DNA from: Bacteroidota bacterium
Lineage (GTDB): Bacteria > Bacteroidota > Bacteroidia > Cytophagales > Cyclobacteriaceae
DNA length: 64,000 nt
NCBI GenBank assembly: GCA_022567155.1
Contig: JADFHN010000006.1
Span: 17,753 to 81,752 of the forward strand
Reading direction: 5' to 3'
A program made the translations under genes and the position numbers. The notes beneath the pieces are model-generated. The model ran no database searches, was not told where the DNA came from, and saw nothing but the letters and a program-made list of their open reading frames with translations. Shown here piece by piece: positions 26,259 to 34,596 of this stretch. Positions within the stretch are counted from its first letter, which is position 1; each line of letters opens with the position of its first letter.

Positions 26259-26717
26259 ATGGCGAAGTTTAGAAAGAAATCTAAAACCAGTCAGGAAATC
26301 CCTACTGCATCATTGCCGGACATAATATTTATTTTGTTGTTCTTTTTTATGGTTACAACCGTATTACGGGAAACAACCATCAATGTACAACAGCGAGTGC
26401 CTGCTGCTACCGAGTTACGGAAACTACAAAGAAAATCGCTGGTAAGTTATCTTTACCTTGGCAGGCCTAAGCAAAGTCAGTGGGGTACCCAACCAAAAAT
26501 CCAGGCAAATGATGTATTTATTGAGACCAAAGACATCGTACGTTGGGTAACCCAGGAAAAGGATAAGTTAAGCGAGGTGGAAAGAGATCAGATCACCATT
26601 GCACTTAAAGTTGACAAAGATGTAAAAATGGGGTTAGTTTCGGATGTGCAGCTTGAATTAAGGGAAGCCAACGCCCGAAAGCTTATGTACACCACCATAC
26701 AGGATATGGATTACTGA
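26259..26717 (+). CDS. exbD: ExbD/TolR-family stator protein (second copy)
   Basis: 152 residues with tail 'KTSQEIPTASLPDIIFILLFFFMVTTVLRE', where 'LPDIIF' carries the conserved channel Asp. Two differing ExbDs per ExbB are usual in this phylum and may form heterodimers. A rare textbook Shine-Dalgarno sequence, AGGAGG (26245-26250), lies 8 bases before the ATG, inside the end of the first exbD. A terminator follows the gene. Confidence 0.9.
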   Translation: MAKFRKKSKTSQEIPTASLPDIIFILLFFFMVTTVLRETTINVQQRVPAATELRKLQRKSLVSYLYLGRPKQSQWGTQPKIQANDVFIETKDIVRWVTQEKDKLSEVERDQITIALKVDKDVKMGLVSDVQLELREANARKLMYTTIQDMDY

Positions 26718-26740
26718 CAACATAAATAGAAGAAAAGTAA

Positions 26741-26775
26741 AAAAAGTCTTTTCGTTTACCGGAAAGACTTTTTTA
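26741..26775 (+). terminator. Rho-independent terminator of the ExbB/ExbD operon
   Basis: AAAAAGTCTTT (26741-26751) pairs with AAAGACTTTTT (26763-26773) around an 11-base loop, followed by more T. It lies 24 bp after the second exbD stop and 8 bp before the next gene's ATG, so the permease gene must have its own promoter or readthrough. Confidence 0.8.
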
Positions 26776-26782
26776 TTGCATA

Positions 26783-28087
26783 ATGGAATTAAATAACCCC
26801 AGGGTTATCAAAGCCTGGTGCCTTTATGATTGGGCTAACTCGGTGTATAACCTGGTGATCACATCAACGATCTTTCCGGTGTATTACATCGCCGTTACCA
26901 CTTCCGGAGACTCCGATCTGGTTAATTTTTTCGGCTTTTCATTACCCAATACGGTCTTATATTCGTATTCACTTTCGTTTTCTTTTCTCGTAGTTGCTGC
27001 TATGCAACCTATTCTTTCAGGTATTGCAGATTATTCAGGAAATAAAAAGAATTTTATGAAATTCTTCACATGGCTTGGCGGACTGTCATGTATCTGCCTT
27101 TTCTTTTTTGATGGCGAAAATGTGGAATTTGGGATAACCTGTTCGGTATTCGCCAGCATTGGATACGGGGGTGCACTTGTATTTTACAATTCATATCTTC
27201 CTGAAATAGCCACCTACGACCAGTACGATACAATTAGCGCAAAAGGGTTTTCATACGGTTATATTGGAAGTGTGCTGCTTTTGATTTTTAATCTTGTAAT
27301 GATTCAAAAACCTGAATGGTTCGGGTTAACTCCCGGTAACCTTCCGGCAAAAATTTCATTTCTGACTGTAGGTGTCTGGTGGATCGGATTTGCACAGATC
27401 ACCTTTTATAATTTGCCAGAAAATACCCAAAGTAAAAAAATCATGATGCAGCATTTGCTGAATGGCTATAATGAAATAAGAAAAGTATGGTTTAGCCTTG
27501 CACAATTGCCTGACCTGAAAAAGTACTTGAGATCATTTTTTTTCTACAATACAGGCGTACAGACCATAATGTATCTTGCCGCTACATTTGGCAGCAAGGA
27601 ATTAGAGCTATCGGCTGTAAAATTGATCATGTCCGTTTTGATCATTCAACTTGTGGCCATACCGGGTTCTTTTTTATTTGCCAGGCTGTCAAATAAAAGT
27701 GGTAACCGTTTCTCACTGAGTACCATGGTGATCATGTGGATATTCATTTGCATTGCGGCATACCTTGTTCAAAATGAATTCCAGTTCTACGCACTTGCAT
27801 TTTCCGTGGGTTTGATCATGGGTGGCATACAGTCACTTTCGCGGGCCACTTTTACCAAGCTCATGCCGGCAAATACCATTGACCATGCATCCTATTTTAG
27901 TTTTTATAGTGTGACATATAATATTTCTACAGTTATCGGGACATTTGCATTTGGATTTATAGAACAATTGACCGGAAGTATGCGAAACAGCGCATTGTCT
28001 TTGGGTGGGTTTTTTGTAATCGGATTTATCCTTTTGTTACAGGTCAGAATTCCAAGGTCGGAAAAAGAAGCTTATAAACTGGATTAA
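26783..28087 (+). CDS. MFS transporter, UMF1/Atg22-like family
   Basis: 434 residues, about 12 membrane helices. The N-terminal signature 'AWCLYDWANSVYNLVITSTIFPVYY' is that of the UMF1 family, related to yeast vacuolar Atg22 (amino-acid efflux). Conserved later motifs include 'GYGGALVFYNSYLPEIA', 'ISAKGFSYGYIGSVLLL' and 'GLIMGGIQSLSRATFTKLMP'. Substrate is unknown; amino acid or peptide efflux is suggested only by the eukaryotic relative. It starts just after the Exb operon terminator. Confidence 0.85.
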   Translation: MELNNPRVIKAWCLYDWANSVYNLVITSTIFPVYYIAVTTSGDSDLVNFFGFSLPNTVLYSYSLSFSFLVVAAMQPILSGIADYSGNKKNFMKFFTWLGGLSCICLFFFDGENVEFGITCSVFASIGYGGALVFYNSYLPEIATYDQYDTISAKGFSYGYIGSVLLLIFNLVMIQKPEWFGLTPGNLPAKISFLTVGVWWIGFAQITFYNLPENTQSKKIMMQHLLNGYNEIRKVWFSLAQLPDLKKYLRSFFFYNTGVQTIMYLAATFGSKELELSAVKLIMSVLIIQLVAIPGSFLFARLSNKSGNRFSLSTMVIMWIFICIAAYLVQNEFQFYALAFSVGLIMGGIQSLSRATFTKLMPANTIDHASYFSFYSVTYNISTVIGTFAFGFIEQLTGSMRNSALSLGGFFVIGFILLLQVRIPRSEKEAYKLD

Positions 28088-28102
28088 TATTTTTTGTGAT
28101 AA

Positions 28103-28582
28103 ATGGAAAATGCGGATTATGAAAAAATGAAGCAACTTGAGTTGCCACCATTTGATATTAAACTTAAAAAGTCGGAACGTGGAGTGGAAGTGTTTGATAT
28201 CATTCGCAAAAAATACATCAAGCTCACACCGGAGGAGTGGGTCAGGCAGCATTTTGTACATTTTCTGATTACCAGGTTGAATTACCCGAAAAGCCTCATT
28301 CGGGTTGAATCGGGGCACAGTTACAATGCGCTCCGTAAACGAAGTGATATCATCGTTTACGACAGGATGGGTAAGGCTTTTCTGCTTGCTGAATGTAAAT
28401 CTGCAAGCGAAAAATTAAATGAATCCGCACTGTACCAGGTTGCAACATACAATCATTCGGTAAATGCGCAATATGTAGCACTCACTAATGGTATCGGATT
28501 TATTTGTGGAAAACCCGGCCGGTCAGGCAATGGTATGAAATGGCTGAAAGAATTACCACTTTTTCCTGATAAACCGGAGTAA
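28103..28582 (+). CDS. HsdR_N-like PD-(D/E)XK nuclease-domain protein
   Basis: 159 residues, a single domain like the N-terminal nuclease region of type I restriction R subunits. 'EEWVRQHFVHFLITRLNYP' and 'SGHSYNALRKRSDIIVYDRMG' are followed by 'LLAECKSASEKLNE', giving the D-(E/x)CK core of PD-(D/E)XK enzymes. No helicase domain and no hsdM or hsdS are nearby, so it is not a restriction system. Stand-alone copies are widespread in Bacteroidota with unknown role. It lies 15 bp after the permease gene. Confidence 0.85.
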   Translation: MENADYEKMKQLELPPFDIKLKKSERGVEVFDIIRKKYIKLTPEEWVRQHFVHFLITRLNYPKSLIRVESGHSYNALRKRSDIIVYDRMGKAFLLAECKSASEKLNESALYQVATYNHSVNAQYVALTNGIGFICGKPGRSGNGMKWLKELPLFPDKPE

Positions 28583-28609
28583 AAAAACTTATCAAATCTG
28601 ATTTATAAG
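28581..28609 (-). terminator. Terminator of ald, embedded in its stop codon region
   Basis: Minus strand: CTTATAAATC and GATTTGATAAG form a ten-pair stem with one bulged base (28609-28588), followed by seven T (28587-28581). The ald stop codon lies within the stem. The opposite HsdR_N-like gene ends at 28582, so the hairpin serves the narrow convergent junction. Confidence 0.7.
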
Positions 28610-29715
28610 AAGGAATCGACATCTTCACAAGGCTCTCCAAAGGCGTCTGCAACTGCTTTATAAACGATTTTACCGTTTATAATATTGAGCCCCAGTTTCA
28701 ATTCTTTATTCTCTTTACAGGCTTTTTTCCAACCTTTACCAGAGAGTTCTATGGCGTAGGGCAGGGTGGCATTGGTAAGTGCTACGGTAGAAGTATATGG
28801 TACAGCACCTGGCATATTGGTCACACAGTAGTGAATCACATCATCAATAATGTAAGTCGGATTGGCATGTGTTGTGGGTTTACATGTTTCGATACAACCG
28901 CCCTGGTCAACGGCAACATCTACCAGCACTGTTCCTGGACGCATTTCCTTCAGCATATCGCGGGTAATAAGGCTGGGCGCTTTGGCTCCGGGAATCAGTA
29001 CGGCTCCGATGATGAGTTCGTGGTTTTTAATAAACTCCCTGATGTTGTATTCGTTCGACATTACCGTTTTTACGTTGGAGGGCATTATGTCATCCAGATA
29101 GCGTAACCTTGCCAAATTAATATCCATAATCGTTACATCAGCGCCCAGGCCGGCAGCCATCTTGGCAGCGTTGGTTCCTACCACGCCGCCTCCTAAAATA
29201 AGTACTTTTGCGGGTTTAACGCCCGGCACTCCTCCGAGTAAAATGCCGCGGCCTTTCATGGGCTTTTCAAGATATTTGGCACCCTCCTGTACGGCCATTC
29301 TGCCAGCCACTTCCGACATGGGCACCAATAAGGGGAGCGAATGGTCATCACTTTCAACAGTTTCGTATGCCAGGCATACCGATTTATTTTCTATCATAGC
29401 CCTGGTCAGCGGTTCATAAGAAGCAAAATGAAAATAGGTGAAAAGAAGCTGGCCTTCCCTTATCAGGCCGTATTCACTCGCAATAGGTTCCTTTACTTTT
29501 ATTATCATATCCGATTTACCATAAACATCTTCAATGGATGGTAATATTACTGCGTCAACATTTTTATATTCCTCATCTTTGAAACCACTTTCAAATCCAG
29601 CCCCGGATTGAACATAAACCGTATGACTCCGTTTAACCAGTTCTTTAGCTCCTGCAGGCGTTAAACCAACGCGGTTTTCATTATCTTTTATCTCTTTTGG
29701 AACTCCAATGGTCAT
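28603..29715 (-). CDS. ald: Alanine dehydrogenase
   Basis: 370 residues, the usual length. 'MTIGVPKEIKDNENRVGLTP' and 'VKVKEPIASEY' (substrate Lys) precede 'LFTYFHFASYEPL' (catalytic His region). The Rossmann motif is 'LILGGGVVGTNAAKMAAGLGAD', and 'GAVLIPGAKAPSLIT' and 'DVAVDQGGCIET' are family signatures. It catalyses NAD-dependent reversible deamination of L-alanine to pyruvate and ammonia. It has its own promoter region upstream and is monocistronic. Confidence 0.95.
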   Translation of the reverse strand: MTIGVPKEIKDNENRVGLTPAGAKELVKRSHTVYVQSGAGFESGFKDEEYKNVDAVILPSIEDVYGKSDMIIKVKEPIASEYGLIREGQLLFTYFHFASYEPLTRAMIENKSVCLAYETVESDDHSLPLLVPMSEVAGRMAVQEGAKYLEKPMKGRGILLGGVPGVKPAKVLILGGGVVGTNAAKMAAGLGADVTIMDINLARLRYLDDIMPSNVKTVMSNEYNIREFIKNHELIIGAVLIPGAKAPSLITRDMLKEMRPGTVLVDVAVDQGGCIETCKPTTHANPTYIIDDVIHYCVTNMPGAVPYTSTVALTNATLPYAIELSGKGWKKACKENKELKLGLNIINGKIVYKAVADAFGEPCEDVDSFL

Positions 29716-29742
29716 AATTGCATGTTTTAGTTAAAAAGGATT

Positions 29743-29750
29743 CAAATATA
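29743..29750 (-). promoter_or_regulatory. Candidate -7 box of ald promoter
   Basis: On the minus strand TATATTTG matches the Bacteroidota -7 consensus TAnnTTTG exactly and lies 28 bases before the ald ATG. No clear TTTG -33 box is found at the preferred distance, so the call is tentative. Confidence 0.35.
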
Positions 29751-29943
29751 GCAAGCAACAAAGTATATTTCAGATTATTTATATCAGCTCATTGTTTATT
29801 GAATTTTTTGTAGTCCGAATAAAATTTCAAATTCTGGTATAATTCAGTAATAAATTTCTTCAAAGAAGTATTTTGGTGCAATAATTGTCTTTAAATAACC
29901 TAAAAGTCAGAATTTTTCTTATTATTAATGTATAAAATGCAGG

Positions 29944-29974
29944 TTTGATACCTCGTCGGTTTTCATTATTTTTG
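29944..29974 (+). promoter_or_regulatory. Bacteroidota-type promoter of the E1 dehydrogenase gene
   Basis: TTTG at 29944-29947 (-33 box) and TATTTTTG at 29967-29974 (-7 box, TAnnTTTG) are separated by 19 bases, the preferred spacing for the primary sigma factor of this phylum. The start codon TTG follows at 30016. Confidence 0.6.
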
Positions 29975-30015
29975 TTTACCAACCGTCTGGTCTTGTTGTA
30001 TTAAATTTTATAGAA

Positions 30016-32421
30016 TTGGACTCTACAAAGACATTGCCTGATATTACTGTCGATACATCCGAAATTCTGGGTGACTACAAATTGGCAGTGACCAGCCGCG
30101 AAGCAAGTCTGATTGGCCGTAAGGAAGTTTTTATGGGCAAGGCGAAATTCGGGATTTTTGGTGACGGAAAGGAAATCGCCCAGATTGCCATGGCAAAAGT
30201 GTTCAGGAATGGTGATTTTCGATCGGGATACTACCGCGACCAGACATTTATGCTGGCTATTGGCGAATTGACACTTGAAGCATATTTTGCACAACTCTAT
30301 GCCCATACCGATATAACCAAAGATCCAGCAAGCGCCGGTCGTCAGATGAACGGGCATTTTGCAACACGGATGATAGATGAAACGGGTAGCCTTAAGGATC
30401 TTACCAAAGAAAAAAACAGTAGCGCGGATATTTCACCCACTGCCGGGCAAATGGCAAGGCTCGTTGGGCTGGCGTGGGCATCCATGCTTTTCAGAAACAA
30501 CAAAGGTCTGAAAAAATACAAGCATTTGTCAGATTCGGGAAATGAGGTTGCATTCGGGACTATCGGTAATGCGTCCACTTCCGAAGGTGTATTTCTGGAA
30601 GCCATAAATGCTGCCGGCGTACTTCAGATTCCTTTGGTGATCAGTATCTGGGACGATAATTATGGTATTTCGGTACCACAGAAATATCATACCACCAAAT
30701 GCTCTATCTCAAAAGCACTGGCTGGTTTTCAAAGAAACAAAAAAGAACCTGGTATTGAAATTTTTACGGTCAAAGGATGGGACTATCCCGGATTGTTGAA
30801 AACGTATGAAGAAGCGGCGACACTGGCCAGAGAACAACACATACCCGTAATGATACATGTAGAAGAGATGACTCAACCTCAGGGACACTCAACGTCAGGT
30901 TCACACGAAAGGTATAAGTCAAAGGAGCGCCTTGTATGGGAATCTGAATTTGACTGCATAAAAAAAATGCGTGAATGGATTATCGATAACGGAATTGCCA
31001 TTGAAAGCGAATTGGACGAAATAGAGAAGGAAGCTAAGACTGAAGCAAAAAAATCACGGAATAACTCATGGAAGAAGTATTTAGATGAAATTCTGGAATG
31101 GCAGAATGAAGTGCTTACTTTCATCGAAAAGGCTGCTTCTGAAAGCAATCAAAAAGATAATCTGAACGGTTTGAAACATGAACTTTCCTCTGTTATAAAT
31201 CCGGTTAAAGCAGATATAATCCGTACTGCAAAAAAGACGATGAGATTGCTCAGGTTTGAAAACCTGCCAGTTAAAAAAGACCTTGTACAATGGATAAAGC
31301 AATTTGAGGAAAAAAGTTTTGAAGACTATAGTTCGCATCTTTATAGCGAAACTTCCAAATCGGCATTGCTTGTCCAACGGATTGCTCCTGAGTATATCGA
31401 AAATTCAAAAATTGTAGATGGCCGGCAGGTGTTGCAGGCCTGCTTTGACCATGCACTTAAAAGAGACCCCCGGGTATTTGCATTCGGTGAAGACCTGGGC
31501 AAGATCGGCGACGTGAACCAGGCTTTTGCAGGCCTTCAGGACAAATACGGTGAACTACGTGTAATTGATACAGGTATTCGTGAAGACACGATTATAGGCC
31601 AGGGAATAGGTACGGCAATGCGTGGACTCAGGCCGATTGCAGAGATTCAGTACCTTGACTATATTTATTATGCCTTACAAACACTGTCTGATGATCTGGC
31701 AACCTTACAGTACCGGACCAAAGGGGGGCAAAAGGCCCCGTTGATTATCCGGACACGAGGCCACAGGCTGGAAGGAATATGGCATTCCGGCTCACACATG
31801 GGCGTGATACTACATAGTTTAAGGGGTATTTATGTGTTGGTGCCGCGAAATATGACCAAAGCAGCGGCTTTTTATAATACCATGCTTAAATCAGACGATC
31901 CGGCGCTTATTATTGAGTGCCTGAATGGATACAGGCTGAAAGAAAAGCTTCCGGAAAATATAGGAAAAATTACCGAACCACTCGGCGTACCTGAGGTCAT
32001 CAGGGAGGGAACCGACGTAACTATCGTCACGTATGGGTCCATGTGCCGGATTGTGCAGGAAGCTGCCAGCCAGCTTCAGGAGGTTGGGATTTCGGCAGAA
32101 ATAATCGACGTACAAACCCTCATACCATTTGACAGGCATCATGCAATTGTGGAATCAATAAAGAAGACAAACCGGGTTGTGTTTGCTGACGAGGATGTGC
32201 CGGGAGGAGCTTCTGCATACATGATGCAGAAAGTGCTGGAAGAACAAGACGCTTTTATATATCTCGATTCACTCCCGGTAAGTGTGACAGCCGCCGATCA
32301 CCGGCCCGCCTACGGGTCTGACGGTGATTATTTCAGTAAACCCAATGTGGAACAGGTGTTTGATAAGGTTTACGAATTGATGTCAGAGGCAGATCCTGAA
32401 AAGTATCCCGGTATTTATTGA
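30016..32421 (+). CDS. Fused alpha/beta E1 component of a branched-chain 2-oxoacid dehydrogenase complex
   Basis: 801 residues from TTG 30016. Residues ~20-330 are the E1 alpha part ('GYYRDQTFMLAIGE', 'TPT'-like 'ISPTAGQMARLVGLAWA', TPP motif region 'GTIGNASTSEGVFLEAINAA' and 'IWDDNYGIS'). A charged linker (~330-460) leads into the E1 beta part ('VFAFGEDLGKIGDVNQAF', 'DTGIREDTIIGQGIG', 'RTRGHRLEGIWHSGSHMG'). The enzyme decarboxylates branched-chain 2-oxoacids with thiamine diphosphate. Fused E1 is common in this phylum. The TPP motif reads G-N-A where relatives have an Asp (GDG/GDA), an unusual change at the Mg-binding position (N185). Confidence 0.85.
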   Translation: MDSTKTLPDITVDTSEILGDYKLAVTSREASLIGRKEVFMGKAKFGIFGDGKEIAQIAMAKVFRNGDFRSGYYRDQTFMLAIGELTLEAYFAQLYAHTDITKDPASAGRQMNGHFATRMIDETGSLKDLTKEKNSSADISPTAGQMARLVGLAWASMLFRNNKGLKKYKHLSDSGNEVAFGTIGNASTSEGVFLEAINAAGVLQIPLVISIWDDNYGISVPQKYHTTKCSISKALAGFQRNKKEPGIEIFTVKGWDYPGLLKTYEEAATLAREQHIPVMIHVEEMTQPQGHSTSGSHERYKSKERLVWESEFDCIKKMREWIIDNGIAIESELDEIEKEAKTEAKKSRNNSWKKYLDEILEWQNEVLTFIEKAASESNQKDNLNGLKHELSSVINPVKADIIRTAKKTMRLLRFENLPVKKDLVQWIKQFEEKSFEDYSSHLYSETSKSALLVQRIAPEYIENSKIVDGRQVLQACFDHALKRDPRVFAFGEDLGKIGDVNQAFAGLQDKYGELRVIDTGIREDTIIGQGIGTAMRGLRPIAEIQYLDYIYYALQTLSDDLATLQYRTKGGQKAPLIIRTRGHRLEGIWHSGSHMGVILHSLRGIYVLVPRNMTKAAAFYNTMLKSDDPALIIECLNGYRLKEKLPENIGKITEPLGVPEVIREGTDVTIVTYGSMCRIVQEAASQLQEVGISAEIIDVQTLIPFDRHHAIVESIKKTNRVVFADEDVPGGASAYMMQKVLEEQDAFIYLDSLPVSVTAADHRPAYGSDGDYFSKPNVEQVFDKVYELMSEADPEKYPGIY

Positions 32422-32635
32422 CCGGGACGAATATGAATACCCTACGTAAAGGTTATTCCTAGTGACGTGTTATGTGTGATGTTCCGGTTATGCCACCGTA
32501 ATTTTTGTTCCTGACAAGGCAAAAAATTTGCGCATCCCGATAGCGATTGAGATAGTTACGGAATAATTTTTTTGCCATTGGCATCCCCTTGGGAAAAGCA
32601 ATCAGGGGCAAAAAGAACTAGGCTTGGGCCGGATA

Positions 32636-32653
32636 ACCCGATAGCTATCGGGT
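32636..32653. repeat. Perfect 18-bp palindrome
   Basis: ACCCGATAGCTATCGGGT is a perfect inverted repeat between the E1 gene and the lipoprotein gene, converging on both. A diverged half, TCCCGATAGCGATTGAGATA, lies at 32535-32554. It may be a REP-type element; without a T-run it is not a convincing terminator. Confidence 0.6.
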
Positions 32654-32668
32654 ATGCTTGATACGTCA

Positions 32669-33373
32669 CTAATCTATTTTTATATTTTTAAGAACAAAAT
32701 CCGGGGTTTCGATGACGTTACTGGTATGAAGTGCCCGGTCTTTTATTCTTACCCGCAACTTCAGGGTATCGTTACGAAATAGAATTTTGAACCCTGAAGA
32801 AGTCATCCCATACCTGAGAACGCCTTCAAGAGGTGAGTTTGAGAGATCGGTCATGACCGGGAACCGGCCGTTAAAGCTGTCGGAACATCGTGGAGGAAAG
32901 GCAATTTCCCAGTCAAATTCAGTATAAACGCCATTTTTTTTCACAAAATATTCAACAAATATATTCCAGTGATTTTCGTTCTGCTGAAAATAAAGGGTGT
33001 CATTCTCATAACCTTCTATACCTCTATTGGTCGAATAGTTCAGGCATGTATAAGGAAACTCATAAGGGGGCAATGTGTCATAAGGAGGGGTGAAGCGGTC
33101 AGAATAGGTAAGCAAGGTCTGGTCCTCCTTTCTCCAAAACCAGACATCATTATAAGGTTCATATAATTCATTCGTACCCAGCCCCAGATCACCATCTCCA
33201 TCCTTAAACTCCAGGGATAAGATCAGCGAATCAGGCAGATTATCCAATTCTTTAAAAATAATGCTTTTAAAAGAAATCGATGGTTCAACCGGGAATTCCG
33301 GAGGAGAATAACACGATACTGCAATAAACAGTACCGGAACCAGTAGAACCGTTGTTACTTTTTTAATTATCAT
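32669..33373 (-). CDS. Hypothetical lipoprotein
   Basis: 234 residues. A lipoprotein signal peptide ends in 'VLFIAVSCYSPP' with lipobox Cys at residue 21. The body is beta-rich with 'LEFKDGDGDLGLG', a motif seen in many small Bacteroidota lipoproteins and reminiscent of calcium loops. No catalytic motif and no recognised family beyond this. It is likely on the periplasmic or outer-membrane face. It is divergent from the LuxE-like gene with a 59-bp gap that holds a -7-like box for it. Confidence 0.7.
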   Translation of the reverse strand: MIIKKVTTVLLVPVLFIAVSCYSPPEFPVEPSISFKSIIFKELDNLPDSLILSLEFKDGDGDLGLGTNELYEPYNDVWFWRKEDQTLLTYSDRFTPPYDTLPPYEFPYTCLNYSTNRGIEGYENDTLYFQQNENHWNIFVEYFVKKNGVYTEFDWEIAFPPRCSDSFNGRFPVMTDLSNSPLEGVLRYGMTSSGFKILFRNDTLKLRVRIKDRALHTSNVIETPDFVLKNIKID

Positions 33374-33405
33374 GTTAATTAGGGTACTTCAATAGTATTA
33401 TTTTG

Positions 33406-33413
33406 CAAATTTA
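33406..33413 (-). promoter_or_regulatory. Candidate -7 box for the lipoprotein gene
   Basis: Minus strand TAAATTTG fits TAnnTTTG and lies 33 bases before the lipoprotein ATG. No -33 TTTG at proper spacing, so support is limited. Confidence 0.35.
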
Positions 33414-33432
33414 CCTCATGTTAAGATAACGT

Positions 33433-34413
33433 ATGGATTATTTTAAAAGTTTTAAACATGAAGTCCTGCATCTGATTCCTTCGGATTTTGACGACCTCGC
33501 ATTGAAGCTTTTTAAATACCAGGCTCAAAATAATCCGGTGTATGCCGGGTATATCAAGAATTTAAAAAGAGATTATCGTAAAATAAAGGCAATAAAGGAC
33601 ATTCCCTTTCTGCCTGTTGAATTTTTTAAAACACAGAAAATCACCTGCGGCGCCTGGGAGCAACAAATGGTATTTGAGAGTAGTGGTACCAACGGGTATG
33701 TGCCTGCACGACATTATATACAGGATGTTACATTTTATAATACACTGGCCGGAAGGACATTTACTTCTTTTTTCGGGCCATTAAACGCATACACGATACT
33801 GGCATTGCTCCCTTCATATATGGAGAAAGGAAATTCTTCGCTGATAAATATGGTGTCATACTTTATAGCCAATGCCAAGTTAGAATCTGGTTTTTACCTG
33901 AAAAATTTAGAAGAACTGGTTCGTAAGATCACCGATGCAAGGGATAAAAAAATTGTTTTATTCGGTGTGGCTTATGCACTTCTTGACCTGGCAGAATACT
34001 TCCCTGTTGATATGCATCATGTAACTATAGTAGAAACGGGAGGCATGAAAGGAAAACGAAAAGAAATAACACGCCAGGAACTTTATGCGATCTTAAAGGA
34101 AAAGCTAAAGGTTAAGGATATCTATTCGGAATACGGCATGACGGAACTATTGTCACAGGCGTATGCGAAGAACGGAATCTTCAATGCATCGGCAACGATG
34201 AAGGTATTCATCAGGGAACCGAACGATCCGTTTTCGTATGTAGTACACGGAAAAACAGGAGGAATAAACGTGATCGATCTGGCAAACATTCATTCCTGCG
34301 CTTTTGTTGAAACAAAAGACCTGGGAAAAAGCCATGAAGACGGATCATTTGAAGTATTGGGGCGATTTGATTATTCGGATATCCGCGGATGCAACTTTTT
34401 GTTGAATTTATAG
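33433..34413 (+). CDS. LuxE-like acyl-protein synthetase (adenylate-forming)
   Basis: 326 residues. 'KAIKDIPFLPVEFFKTQKI' and 'MVFESSGTNG' (nucleotide-binding loop) match the LuxE/acyl-protein synthetase family, as do 'TIVETGGMKGKRKEITRQEL' and 'IYSEYGMTELLSQAY'. LuxE activates fatty acids as acyl-AMP and transfers them to a protein Cys. Here no luxCDAB genes are present. Bacteroidota relatives are thought to act in acyl transfer to other carriers, often in cell-surface polysaccharide or O-antigen contexts; the acceptor is unknown. The desaturase gene downstream gives a fatty-acid context. Confidence 0.8.
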   Translation: MDYFKSFKHEVLHLIPSDFDDLALKLFKYQAQNNPVYAGYIKNLKRDYRKIKAIKDIPFLPVEFFKTQKITCGAWEQQMVFESSGTNGYVPARHYIQDVTFYNTLAGRTFTSFFGPLNAYTILALLPSYMEKGNSSLINMVSYFIANAKLESGFYLKNLEELVRKITDARDKKIVLFGVAYALLDLAEYFPVDMHHVTIVETGGMKGKRKEITRQELYAILKEKLKVKDIYSEYGMTELLSQAYAKNGIFNASATMKVFIREPNDPFSYVVHGKTGGINVIDLANIHSCAFVETKDLGKSHEDGSFEVLGRFDYSDIRGCNFLLNL

Positions 34414-34596
34414 ATGGCATGGATTAAAGAACTGCAATAATTCAACCATAGATTATAATTTTAGATTAAACCAAGATTAAACTGAATTATATATGATTTT
34501 GAAGAATAAATATTTTGATATTTTATAAAACCTTGTTTTTTTTAAGTTTCTTGCAACATTATTTTTTAATACTTAACTTTAATCTTAACACCTGTA

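Larger units (their letters stand above)
29716..30015. other. Divergent intergenic region between ald and E1 dehydrogenase
   Basis: 300 bp, AT-rich, no gene. It contains a -7-type box for ald near 29743-29750 and a good -33/-7 pair for the E1 gene at 29944-29974. Nothing else is supported. Confidence 0.6.

Noticed and set aside
28103..28582. Type I restriction-modification system
   Set aside because: Only an HsdR_N-like domain is present, with neither the helicase region nor hsdM/hsdS; the neighbours are metabolic.
32424..32668. A small gene or riboswitch between E1 and the lipoprotein gene
   Set aside because: Only a perfect palindrome and a diverged half-copy were found; no conserved riboswitch core or credible reading frame.
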